Source of the DNA: Isohypsibius dastychi
Lineage: Eukaryota > Tardigrada > Eutardigrada > Parachela > Isohypsibiidae
Length of the DNA stretch: 30,108 nt
Assembly: GCA_034696485.1 (NCBI GenBank)
Contig: JAQIWT010000173.1
Span: forward strand, 1-30,108
Direction of reading: 5' to 3'
Below the pieces are notes generated by a model that did not search any database, was not told the DNA's origin, and was given only the letters and a program-made list of their open reading frames with translations. Every line of letters starts with the position of its first letter. Within the stretch, counting starts at the first letter, position 1. Shown piece after piece: positions 1 to 10,755 of this stretch. The position numbers and the translations under genes are program-made.

Positions 1-78
1 TTTTAACTCAGTCGACCGATGAAAATATTCATTCTTATTCTATTTAAACCTCAAAGTAACTATTTTTACTACACTGAT

Positions 79-178
79 CCGGACCGGTCAGGCTGATCGT
101 TTTTGCAAACCCCCCAGGTGGGGACACCCCCAGCCTATCAGCGAACGCTGATCGCGGTGGCTGCCTGATCGGGTCCGA
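79..178. repeat. GC-rich imperfect foldback
   Basis: Bases 80-95 (CGGACCGGTCAGGCTG) are nearly the reverse complement of 161-177 (CTGCCTGATCGGGTCCG), with one inserted base and two mismatches. The interior contains C and G runs (around 110-130) and two copies of GCTGATCG. The block is clearly richer in GC than the AT-rich flanks. It could be a decayed short inverted-repeat element, but no target-site duplication is evident. Confidence 0.35.
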
Positions 179-699
179 GCATGCGCGACTTGCAATGTCT
201 ATATTCTATGCTGAACAAAAACTGAAATTCCTTGGTCGATATCAATCAGCCAGCCAATCAACCAAAATTTATGGAAACAATCAAGAGCGCTCCGCCAAAC
301 ACTGCGAACAAACCTCCACACAGGCTTGTTCACCGAGGCAATCAACAAACAACATTCGACGGACATCGCAGCATTTACGGACCGAATGATCGCTGCAGTT
401 TGTTGAATTCCATCTCAAAATTGATTCATATTGTCAAAAACAATTTAACGCATTACCCACATCAATGTAGTATTGAAATACCATCACTTCGTTCACCGTG
501 AACCCATATTTTTTGCTGATTTAGGGAAGACACGCGTGTTCCACAGATTGGAATTTAGACAGCACAGGAATGGACTCACATACTACATACAAACTGATGA
601 GTTTTGAACATAACGCAGATAGGTTAATAGCTAAAAGACCGAAGTATCACAAGGTTCATTTTATAAGCCAAAAATGTACGACGAAATAATGCTATATAT

Positions 700-771
700 A
701 TCGAGTGTGATTTCATACCGGACCGGCTTGAGCCATATCATAAACATGGTGTAAGTTGGTCAAGAGTAACT
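700..771. repeat. 72-bp direct repeat, copy 1
   Basis: This copy matches 1346-1417 over 72 bases with a single substitution (GTGTAAGTTGG here, GTGTAGGTTGG in copy 2). The start-to-start offset is 646 bases. Flanks outside the 72 bases differ. The copy contains a donor-like GTAAGT near its 3' end and abuts a TATA-like box at 771-780. No terminal inverted repeat or coding potential is visible. Confidence 0.9.
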
Positions 772-780
772 ATATAAAAG
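771..780 (+). promoter_or_regulatory. TATA-like box beside repeat copy 1
   Basis: TATATAAAAG immediately follows the 72-bp repeat and overlaps its last base. It matches the TATA consensus well. No coding frame or recognisable RNA follows within the next 100 bases, and in AT-rich DNA such a string can occur by chance. Confidence 0.25.
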
Positions 781-1345
781 GTCACGAGATTGTCGCTGTC
801 AAAAATGGTAAATTTTACAAGATGTTGTACTAAAGTATAGTTTGTTTTCAGAATATACAATGTCACGTGTTTGGAAACAGACTCCCGAAATACGGTAAAA
901 CAGTCGCACTCACCAGTTGTAAGTTACAGCCGAAATATTCAAGCAGTTTACGACACGATTATGTCTGCTGCATTTGTTTCAACCATGTATGAATAATATA
1001 CGCTTGTTTCAAGTTGATTTAGTTATTCTGACCAGTGTCCCACCCTTGAGCCTGGTTAAAAACTTGTTATGTCAAAACCATTAAAACAGTGTCAGGCACT
1101 CTGAGCTAACACCATAGCTTATCCAGAAATGAATTCATTAGAATACATTTCGCGCTCCGCTTCAAACCTCGTATTGCAGCTGGCCTGAAACAACCCAAGC
1201 AACAGAACAAAAAACCTGAACAACCAATGGGAATTCCGTGACTAATTTTGAAAACACCTTCAAATATTCTTAAGAAGTTCCACAACCGGATGAGTTTTTT
1301 TCAGTCTGGAAGTGAGTTGTTTGTGACTGTTCCCGGTAGTTCAAC

Positions 1346-1417
1346 ATCGAGTGTGATTTCATACCGGACCGGCTTGAGCCATATCATAAACATGGTGTAG
1401 GTTGGTCAAGAGTAACT
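1346..1417. repeat. 72-bp direct repeat, copy 2
   Basis: Second copy of the 72-bp unit at 700-771, same orientation, one mismatch. It ends about 300 bases before the start codon of the chitin-binding protein gene. It is not followed by a TATA box, which shows that the box is not part of the repeated unit. Confidence 0.9.
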
Positions 1418-1719
1418 TGACTCTTCCCCTCATGCTCACCTGAAGCTGAAGCAGCTGCGGCGCGTGAGTTGCGCTGCTCAGCGGAATTAAATAAAACAGT
1501 TTTCGCACATCCTGTTTGTTTAATAATTACTCAGAACAAGAGATCTGTGTCATAATCAACCAGCCCTTCTCGTTTCTGCACCGGCCTACTTGTCTATTTC
1601 ATCATCGTCAGCATGTCCCCCATCCAAACCGATAAAAACTTGCCCAGAACCGAATATCAGCCTCACACATTGTCGATCACATTTCCGAGCACTTGTACCA
1701 GATTTCCGCTGTTGCCATC

Positions 1720-3691
1720 ATGTTGCAAACATGGACCTTACTCGGATTAACGATTCACACTGTTCTCGGACAATACATGCCGTCAACCCGCCAAAACACC
1801 AACTACCCTCAACAAGCCCAACAACAACCGCAGTTCGCCATGCAGCAACAAGGTGGAGGTTATGGTCAGTTTAACACGCAGCCTTCCACAGGAGGTTCTC
1901 CAAACTACCAAGATCAACAACAGCAGCAGCTGCAACAAGGCGGAGGAGGAATGTACGGACAAATTTCTGGCGGCTCTGGATATGGTGGTGTTGGGGGTCC
2001 TGGCGGTCGTGGTCAACAACAACAGCAGCAAAACCAGGGTTCTTCAGGAAGAGGGATGGACAACGGCAACCCGCTCAACAAGCTCAATCCGAATTATCTT
2101 GGACCTAGACGTAAGTTTCCGAAACTGGTCTTACATGGAAATGTAGGAACCATAAAGCTATTATGAAACTATGCAGAATGTGAAAGTTAGAAACTTGCCT
2201 GCCTTGCTTCCTCTGGATCCAAATTCAGTCAAGAAGAAAGCTGAGATTTTTGATCGATTAACAGCTTTATCAGTTCTAGCAATTACTGTATTGAATTTTC
2301 TAGCGGATTACTGCAAGCAACCAACAGGGCAGTTTGCAGTTGCAAATGACTGCACATCTTTCTACAACTGCCATGAGGTCAGTTCTGTATATTGGAAATC
2401 TGAGTTCTACAGGTTTGACGCTGCGGATGTTTCAGAACATCGGTTGGATTATGAAGTGTCCAGAAGGTCTTGGTTTCAATGAGTGAGTTCAATGCATATT
2501 AAATGACGAAAACAACGCTCAAAATTCGTTTGTCTTGTCAGAAAAATTGCCGCGTGTGATTACGCTGAAGCTGTTGGATGCGCCGCAGCAGCAGCCGCAG
2601 CAAATGCCAGAGCCAATTCCATTCAAAACAGTTACAGTAACACAAATCAAGGAAACTCCCTTTCATCAAGCTCTGGCTATGGCGCCGGCGCAGGAACCGG
2701 TTATCAGCAGCCGAATACCCAAAATCCTAACCAGCAGTCAAACGGTCACCAAGGGAATCAGTTTGGCAATCCCGGCCAAGGAAACCAACTGCCTTCCGGT
2801 TCCGGCTTCGGTGGAACTGGATTCCAGGCGCAGAGCACGGACAACCAAGCACCGATGTTGCAGGGTGGTGGTATGTATGGATCAGGGTCAAGGAACTTGG
2901 TGAATAATCCTGGTCAGGGAAGCATGGGGAAAGCTACTTGGAACAACGATGCGGGATTCAACTCCCCACAGAACCGGGATGCGAACCGTAATTTTTTGAA
3001 TACGAAACTTTTCAACTGATGCTATAGATGCATTCTTTGAAGCTGGAAGTATGGCTGTTGCCAACCAGCCGCCGAATATGGCCATTCCGAACCAACCTCA
3101 ACTGACCCCCTGCATACCCGCCAACATGATACCTGTTGATTCAGTGCAGCCCCCACCTAGAGGAAGCTCGATCAACCCGAATTTAAACCCACAGAGAAAC
3201 GACGGTCCACCGCAATCATCGTTGGGAGACGAGAATGGATTTCCAGTCATTCAACCACAAATTGCGTCTGGGTAAATAATCTGAAACCAAATCTTATAAA
3301 ACTAAGAAATTATGTTTTCAGGCAAAATCCCCCTGGTAGAAATATGCGTCCGGATGAGACTGACAATAACGATTACAGTACATTGTACGGTTCGACTGGA
3401 CCGAAGATCGGAAGGATGCCATGTCAGCCGTGCCAGCAGCAAGGAGCCTCCTGCTCGGCATACCCGGAAGCCAAGTGTTTCGATGATGTCTGCGGTGGAT
3501 GTCGCGCACGTTTCTTTATACGGAGGAGTGGTGGCACGACTCCGTTCGCTGAAGTGACCCAGCTGTGCGGGGGAAGCCTGAACGTATCCATTTCTCAGAC
3601 GGATAACAATCCTATGATGGGTAATAACAACAACCAACAGCCCGATCAAGATATGTTACCAAAGAACGCTGGGCTCAATCAGCCATACTGA
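1720..3691 (+). CDS. Secreted chitin-binding (peritrophin-A) protein, Q/G/N-rich
   Basis: Six exons fit in phase: 1720-2110, 2304-2377, 2436-2482, 2542-2987, 3028-3271, 3322-3691, giving 523 residues. The ATG at 1720 opens a short signal peptide (hydrophobic to about residue 17, likely cut before QYMPS). Residues 18-130 are Gln/Gly-rich low complexity. Residues 132-184 form one chitin-binding type-2 domain with all six cysteines (C134, C147, C153, C163, C176, C184) in peritrophin-A spacing and the conserved block CPEGLGFNE. This domain appears only after splicing. A long Gln/Asn/Gly/Pro-rich stretch follows. The C-terminal module has seven cysteines (435, 438, 445, 453, 458, 461, 483) with a CGGCRARFF core. 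It probably binds chitin in cuticle or gut lining. That role is inferred from the domain; the C-terminal module's function is unknown to me. Confidence 0.86.
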
Positions 3692-4609
3692 CGACTTTGA
3701 TTGGTGAATGTTCTTGCCTGTTGTCTGGAATTAAGCGTTGTTGTCTGAGATATTCAAGCGTTGCGCTTCGAAGCGGTCAGTTTCTGCTGCTGAGAATCTT
3801 TTTTGTTCAAATTGAAAAAACTGTGCCCTACATTCTATATTCTTCACTCTCAAATGTTCACAGAACTACTTTGAACCAACATAAAAGGTCGTTCAAATGG
3901 GCTCGGTCATTCTGTTGAGGATTTTGATGCCGTTTTCATTTGCAATTGAGACCCCAGTCTGTTATTGTAAGTCAACTTGATTGAGGGAACCAACACAAGA
4001 AGTGAATTCCTGAATGTTAGATGTCAACCATATGAGGATACCATCATGGTGGTAGATTGAAATAATGGGATGTTTTGGTGAAAAACACTTTAGTCAGATT
4101 AACCCGGATTAGAAATGCGGTCACGTTAAAAGTAGTACATGCGTTTGTAGGAACTTGGTTCCTTTGGGCAATTCGGTGCACATTTCGTTCTCCCAAACTG
4201 AAAATCCAAAAAGCAAGTACTTAGACTACGTCTCCGCCAATATTTATCGTACACCCCCTCATACAAACAAGGATGTTGAGTCCATGAGGGGTGTACGATA
4301 TAAATATTGGCGGAGACGTAGATCCAGTGCCTTGAAGGCATGTCATTCATCTAACATAGGTCGACGCTCCGCCTCTGGTATTTCATAGCTGCAGTACGTC
4401 ACCTGCCCATGCAGTAAACAGCTGATCAAAGACACAACCTACGGTGGCATTCCACTTCCACAACCAGTTTTCACGGCAAAAGTCACTTACTTTCAAATCA
4501 TTCTGCTTTACGTTATTAGCTTGATCTCCCACATCGAATTTTATCGCTGTTTCTCGATTGCAGCAACAAAGTAGATTCTCCTCTTTTGCTGGCGGGATTA
4601 CCATACACT
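3692..4609. other. Intergenic, contains one hairpin
   Basis: Between the stop of the chitin-binding protein and the start of the methyltransferase. I see no gene. The one notable structure is the near-perfect hairpin at 4226-4321. Open frames on either strand here are short, and one is simply the hairpin read through. Confidence 0.6.
4226..4321. repeat. Near-perfect 96-nt hairpin / short inverted repeat
   Basis: The left arm (4226-4262, beginning CTACGTCTCCGCCAATATTT) pairs with the right arm (about 4284-4321) for roughly 35 base pairs. The only interruptions are a 2-base AT bulge on the right and one extra C on the left. The loop is about 21 bases. The size is that of a microRNA precursor, but such near-perfect pairing also fits a young foldback/MITE or an siRNA-producing hairpin. 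The strand of any transcript cannot be told from sequence. Confidence 0.85.
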
Positions 4610-6640
4610 ATGGCTTTAAACGGAGCTGGTCAAAACTCGAAAGCAGAAGGTCAGTGCAGCCATCCTAAATTGAAATTCGCGAATTACAACACATTGTACT
4701 TTCAGCCATTTTCGATGATCAACGACGACACGATACCATGACTTCGTTCTGGTCAGACAAACCCAATACCGTCGAGGGAATGATGCTCGATTCCAACGCT
4801 GCAGAAATCGATGCAGAGGAAGCTCCTGAAATTCTTTCCTACTTACCACTTCTAGACGGAAAGAACGTCCTGGAAATCGGTTCTGGAATTGGGTAAATCC
4901 CTTCGAAATTCTTTGAACTTGACCGACATTGATTATATCTCGAGTCGAGCGTTGGTTTGTTTCGCTTTCCAGACGTTTCACTCACCACTTGGCCATCGGG
5001 TCACAGTCCCTTCACACAGTGGACTTCATTCAGAGCTTTGTCGATAAGAATCGCGAAATGAACGGCCACCACAAACACGTCACTTTCGAATGCAACGACG
5101 CGACCAGTGTCCAGTGGAAGGGTGGCATGAACAGTCTCGATTTGATATTCACAAACTGGCTCATGATGTACTTGAATGATGAGGAAGTTGAGAACTTGGC
5201 CAAGCGTGCGCTTTCTTGGTTGAAACCTGGTGGATTCTTTTTCGTCCGCGAATCCTGCTTTCATCCATCTGGAAACATGCCCCGAACTACCAATCCGACA
5301 TTTTACCGAGATCCCTCGACGTATTGCCAACTGTTCCAAGTTATCAGCAATGAGACTGGACCGATGTTTGAAGGCGGTTACGAATTCGAGCTGCAGTTTG
5401 CAACTTCTGTCAAAACCTACATCAAGGTTCCGAACATGTTGATTCGTTTCGAACAAATATTCACACTGAAATTTCCAGAAAAAGCAAAATCCGAACCAGA
5501 TTTGTTGGCTGTATCGAAAGGTGAATTTCGCGTGAAAAGCACCATGTTTTTCATTAATTTTTTCCGTGATTCAGGTTCCTCGGTTGGCTCACCCACTTTC
5601 TCGAACGCAAACTCTGCAAGAGTTTTTGGATGGTGACCAGTACACCCAACGTGGAATAATGAAGTACGAGAGGATCTACGGGAGGAATTTCATCAGTGTT
5701 GGTGGAAAAGAGACTGCTGAGAAGTTCATTGACCAATTGCATCTTGGGCCAAAAGATGTAGTTCTGGATGTCGGGGCGGGAATCGGAGGAGCATCATTTC
5801 TCATGGCGAAAGTAAGAACCATCTTTCTTTGGGATTCGTTCGAAATAAACCAGTTTGATTACGCAGAAATTTAGATCCAGAGTTTTGGCGATGGATTTGT
5901 CTTCGAACATGGTGACAATCGGAATGCAGCGTCGTGTTGTCGAGCCGGTTTCCGACGAGTCTGCTTCAAAAACACTTCTCTTGGATCATGTGGCATTTGA
6001 GATTTCGGATATCAGCAAGCGCGAATATGACAGGGGTTCTTTTGATGCCATTCATAGCCGAGAAGCCCTGCTGCACTTGAAAGATAAACCACGGTTGCTC
6101 AAGAAATTCTTCGTAAGTTCTTGAACTCGAAAATGTGTACGATTTTGAAAATGTGTTCTTTAGGATTGCTTGAAACCTGGTGGACGCTTGTTGATTACGG
6201 ATTACTGTCGCGGTGAGAAAGCCGAGGACGCGTACTCTATTTCCTACCGGAAGTACATACAGAGTCGTGGATATTTCCCGATGACCGTTCCAGAATACAG
6301 AAAAGTACGACCACACGCATTCGAGATTCCTAGATATTCGGTGACATGCCGGAACAAGAGTCTTCTGGAGCATAGTGAAAGGTCATGATTTTTGGTTTTC
6401 TGCTTTTTCCAGGTTATTGCCGAGGCTGGTTTTGCGAACGTCTCAGCAGTAGATAACACTTCTGAATTCAAGGGAATTCTTTCAAGAGAACTGGATGAGC
6501 TGGAGAAATCGGAGAAGACATTCGTCAACGAGTTCTCCCAATACGAGTTCGACCAAGCTGTCACTAGCTGGCGCTCTAAAATCAAGTTTTCTGACAGTGG
6601 TGATCTTGTTTGGGGTTTCTTTATGGCATCAAAACCCTGA
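4610..6640 (+). CDS. Phosphoethanolamine N-methyltransferase, two-domain
   Basis: Eight exons join in phase: 4610-4649, 4706-4892, 4973-5426, 5479-5520, 5575-5811, 5867-6112, 6164-6304, 6413-6640 (524 residues). The enzyme methylates phosphoethanolamine with S-adenosylmethionine, in up to three steps, to phosphocholine. Two class I methyltransferase domains stand in tandem. The first has motif [11 protein letters not shown] near residues 68-77 and a later [14 protein letters not shown] block. The second has LDVGAGIGG near 305-313, MDLSSNMV, and [13 protein letters not shown]. The linker [11 protein letters not shown] (exon 4) matches the end of domain 1 in plant and animal PMTs. Length is close to the roughly 490 residues of plant PEAMT. 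Both SAM sites look intact, unlike the Caenorhabditis enzymes, where each protein has one active domain. Introns are 46-110 bases. It is probably cytosolic. Confidence 0.95.
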
Positions 6641-7021
6641 AACAAATGTTTGAGCTATCGATGTATGCAAGTCAAAGACTATCATTATTTTACACTCACG
6701 AATTAATTAAAGTTATTTTTAACACTTGAATCCGTGGCATCCGGTAAATCTTAGCTTTTAGATGAGAACTGTTATCATCAACCGGTGTGTATATCACAGA
6801 AAATTGAGTTGAGAAAGCAGTCCGGGTGGTTCACCTGTTTCGGAAGAAGGAGAGGGTAAGGTCACCACTTGCTGCCTAGTAAGCGGGGTGGTTAAGGCAT
6901 CTTGGACAGTTTTTCAGACCAATCAAGTTGATTGACTCTCCATGCCAAAAATCGATGTAAACAAATCGCAGTCAGTCAGGTGCTTTTCTCATTGCTGGTT
7001 TTCGTTTTCTGTTTCCCTTAG
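6641..7021. other. Intergenic, PMT 3' end and gp78 5' end
   Basis: It holds the methyltransferase 3' UTR (an ATTAAA-like string lies near 6706) and the unassigned 5' end of the gp78 gene. An ATG at 6942 is followed by a possible donor near 6977, but its phase does not join the gp78 exon at 7022. Confidence 0.5.
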
Positions 7022-10000
7022 CTGGGACTGGGAGCAATTTTGCTTCGCACAATCTCGTGCAACAACGTTCAACAATTACAGTGTCGTTTGAACGTTCAGC
7101 CATCCTGTATGTGGTATTCCACTTTCTACTGCGCCTCAACATTTCAGATGCCTCAACCCTCAACATCATGGATGTCTCTCCGTTAAATCCCCCCATGTTC
7201 GACACATGTCCTGCGGAGCCCGGAGTATTCAACGAAACGTTATGGAACGAGTACAGAGTGCGACACTTCGGACTGCTGCACAACAGACAAGGAGGATCTC
7301 CGGGAGAGCCTGGACGCTCCTCCATTTATAGTCTCTTCCGTCGTGCTGCTCTTCAACATGGATTTGGATCGGAATATCAATCAGAATTCAGGAAAATAAT
7401 CGGAGAAAAGTTCACAGACTCATGGATGATCTGGGTACGTCAGCGATTCTTTAACAACCACGTGAAAACTTGGAGGCTACAAACTTAGTTTTCACGGAGT
7501 TTTTTACCGTTTTCACGTCGAAGCACTCGGTTCTGTTAATTTTGTAGAATCTGATAGCATCTATGGTTTATTACTGATTTTCTGTATTTTTTCAGGCTTT
7601 GGCAATGCCTGGGACGTTCGTCCTTGGCGCATTAGCTCAGCTGTTGATGAGAATGATTTTCGGGAATCTCCGACTTGCTGAACGGCGTCATGCTCGTGAA
7701 CGATTATGGAATTACGCATTTTACAAATTCATCTTCATATTCGGTGTGGTTAATGTGGAATCTATGGAGGAGATGATCATCTGGGTAGCGTGGTTTGTGC
7801 TGCTGGGATATGTCCATTTCTTCATCGTTCTTTCGCGCGACAGGTTCGCCCTTAAATGTCCAGTTTTTTGCGGGTTTCGATCTGTTCGTTCGATTTTGTC
7901 ACCAGATGTATTATGCAGCACTGTTTTCCGATTCAATAGCTAGCGAGTTGTTGTGTTTTTCGAATTAGAAATCACTTGGTATTCAGAAATTTTCTTAATC
8001 TGAAAATGCAGAAATCTGGTACAAAAATAATCAAAATCCTAGCTCTTCAGAAACTTATGAAATATAAAGATTCTGGGTAGCTCATATCAGTGTTAGCTAA
8101 TTCGTTTCAGAAACTCAGAAGCATTTGCGTGTGGACCTTTTTCCACGGGGAAAAAAAAAAAATTGAAATGAAAATTAAAAAAGTAAAATTAAAACTGATA
8201 CTTTTTTCGAGATGTTTTTATTCGGAAAACTAAGGATGATTATCGTTGTATTTATTTATAGGTGTGAATATATGACGTTTTCACCCGTGCCGACCAGCAA
8301 AACCCATGGTCGGATAGTTGGACTGCTTGTGTCGATAATCACTTTCGCCACTGCGGTGATCGGAGTCAGCAGCTATTTATGCTGGACCGGTTTATTCCAT
8401 ACCGGACTCTTCATAGCGGCGGAAGGACTGCTGATTTTATTATCAAGTTGGCTTATATTGGTCAAATATGGATATCACCACTTCCAGCAGCGCAAGAATA
8501 TGGCCGTTTGGGAGAAACGAAGTGGCATGTTTTATTATCTGAATTTAATGATTGACATGGGTAAGATACTTTCTTTGAAAATCTAAAGTGGTACTGTAGT
8601 GGGAATATCTTCGAAAACAACATGGGCAGTTTCGAGCTGGGTATTGTCAAGAACTTCCGATTGTCCTCTTGATTTGTCCTTTACAGATTTGCATTTAAAA
8701 TCTTCCATAGATTTTTCTGATTTCAAATAAACTCCAGAACTTCCGTTGTACAATTAGGATTCGGTGTCAGTTAAAATCTGATCGCTGAGAAATCTGATCA
8801 TCATAACGAACCCTCTTTTTCCAGGAATTGTTATGGTGGATTTATTTCATCATATCCATATGATGTGCCAAGTATGCAATCTGAGCGCTTCCAGTTTGGT
8901 CATTGCGGCTCAGATTCGCTATCTGGTCTTCGATCTGTACGGCAAATATCGTCGACATCGAAATTATCTCAACATCCGTCGTCGTTTGCAAGAATCGTAG
9001 GCGCTCATTTTATAATTAATTTCCGGTTTCACAATCCCATTTCATTTATTTCGAATTAAATTTGGCGTTTCAGATATCCGAGTGCTACTGAGGAGGAAAT
9101 CAAACATAATGACAGTGTTTGCTCGATTTGTTGGGATACCATGGAGCAAGCCCGGAAGCTCAGCTGTGGTCATCTATTCCATGAGTACGTTTTTCCCATT
9201 GATTTCTGCCGAAGTTTGTATTTTCTCAAAGACGAATCCTGAGGACCGGGAACTATTCTTTTTAATTCTGCAATTAATTGGAAACAAGGAGTAGGAGAAG
9301 TTTTTTTGAAGTTTGTCTTCTATCGCGCTGTGGGTCATTTAAAGAAGAAAACTGAGACATTTTTGAGGCATTTTTGCAACTTGGGGGCATTGTGCTAGCA
9401 CTTCGCGATGTTTTTCGCGCCGACGTCGAGAGTTTCTGTAACCTCCTTTGTTTTTTCAGAATATGTCTGCTTTCTTGGTTGGAACAGGACATTTCGTGCC
9501 CGATTTGTCGAGTCGCCTTGACATCTGTCATCAGCCTTCCGAATCGCCGACGTGCCGGGTTTGATGAAGACGAACAAGCTCGCTTCTTCCACTTCCAGGG
9601 TTCGCGCTTCAACCGCTGGCTACCGAACGTCTCAGTGACAGGTAAGAAAATTGAACTGAATTCTGATGATTTCAGAGAAGAGTGATATGTTCTGATGTTG
9701 TAGTTTCGCACGCCCACCAGGATCGGAACGATCATGACTCTGTGGAACGGATGGCGGAGCAAGTTCGACAGATATTTCCGAACGTGCCGCATTATGCCGT
9801 TATTAGGGATGTTCTGGAAACCGGCTCGGCGGAAGTGACCATCGAGAATATTTTGACTGGTGCTATCGATCTGGCTCTACCGGCGGTAAGAAAGATAATG
9901 GCGAACTAACTTAGCCCCCATTTACAGTTGACGACCGTAGTAGAGACCCGACTAATTTTCGATATACGATATATTTCGTACATTACATTACCGAGATTTT

Positions 10001-10441
10001 TTTTGAGGATCCAAATTTTTGTTTTCGAAATTTAAAATTTGAATTGACGAATTATTTTTGTTATTGTAGTATTGAGCCCAGATATTAGAATGAAACTGGT
10101 CAGATTACGCGTCGTAGAGTATATACTGATTTTCTCGCGGCTTATTGCTGAAAGTGTTCTTTCGTTTCAACGGCAGTTTTTCGTTTCGATCATAAAACTG
10201 TTTGAGTATTCCTCGATGCTCAGCTATTGTTTTTCAGGTGGCCGTGTCAGAACCTCCAAATGGGACTCGTCCTCCGCTGACCACTATGAATATCGGCGGG
10301 ACAATGCGAGAGATCCCGGACACACCGGAAGCATGTCGAGCACTTCAGATCCAGCGCAAAGAGACTCTTGTGTACGAAGCGCGGAAGAAGTATCTGGACA
10401 AAATCGCCAGCGAGAAATCCACCTCAAAGTCAGCTCATTGA
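7022..10441 (+). CDS. AMFR: E3 ubiquitin ligase gp78 / AMFR (5' end unresolved)
   Basis: Exons fit as 7022-7082, 7148-7434, 7596-7843, 8262-8560, 8825-8996, 9074-9184, 9460-9641, 9704-9885, 10238-10441, about 581 residues. The first exon (LGLGAILLRTISCNN) matches the first membrane helix of human AMFR, but its donor is weak and I could not place a start codon upstream. The first in-frame ATG is at 7168. The family signature FYKFIFIFGVVNVESMEE, then EYMTFSPVP and LFHHIHM, marks the multi-span ER membrane part. The RING-H2 (CSIC, then CGHLFHEIC, then CPICR; about 373-412) is intact. A CUE domain (IFPNVPHYAVI to NILTG; about 466-506) follows. Near the end CRALQIQRKETLVYEARKKY matches the UBE2G2-binding region. 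The protein stops 9-10 residues later, without the p97/VCP-binding motif that ends human AMFR. It acts in ER-associated degradation. Confidence 0.93.
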
Positions 10442-10755
10442 CCACTCTGAATCAAACGGAAGTCGTGACCGGCGGTGTTGATAACGAAAACGTTGTACAA
10501 GCTCTTGCACATTTTTCTCACTCGATTTAATTTTTCATCTTCTTTATGGTAAACGTCAGTTTCTGTTGTGGCTTTCTATTCATCTAGTCGACTTATGAAT
10601 GACCCGTGTTCGCACCGGAAATGAGAGGAATCTGATCGTTGTTTTATGTTAAATCGCAATTTTCCAAAAATTCGAAAAAGTAGTCTGCTGGCGAATGATT
10701 TTCGATAGATCAAAAAGAAACGCAGTCTGGATTAAAAGAGAATAATAAGAAGTGT
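10442..10755. other. Convergent intergenic gap, gp78 / DAD1
   Basis: The two genes converge here, so this 314-base gap holds both 3' UTRs. I looked on the + strand for a further gp78 exon encoding a C-terminal Arg-rich VCP-interacting motif and found none. Confidence 0.55.

Larger units (their letters stand above)
1..1719. other. Intergenic, no recognised gene
   Basis: No reading frame here resembles a known protein, and the longest open frames are short and low in information. The stretch holds a GC-rich imperfect foldback (79-178), two copies of a 72-bp direct repeat (700-771 and 1346-1417) and a TATA-like box (771-780). The last few hundred bases should contain the promoter and 5' UTR of the chitin-binding protein gene that starts at 1720, but I can point to no specific element. 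Confidence 0.6.

Noticed and set aside
4126-4350. Minus-strand frame of 74 codons
   Set aside because: It mainly reads through the 4226-4321 hairpin and repeats a mirrored peptide. It is explained by the inverted repeat.
6878-6952. tRNA-like stretch (AGCGGGGTGGTTAAGGCATCTTGGAC) resembling the D-arm side of tRNA-Ser/Leu
   Set aside because: No B box (GGTTCGAATCC type) follows at the right distance and no acceptor stem pairs, so it is not an intact tRNA gene.
10442-10755. Possible extra gp78 exon carrying a VCP-interacting motif
   Set aside because: A basic run near 10710-10722 on the + strand (IKKKR) meets a stop at once and lacks the Arg/Leu helix pattern.
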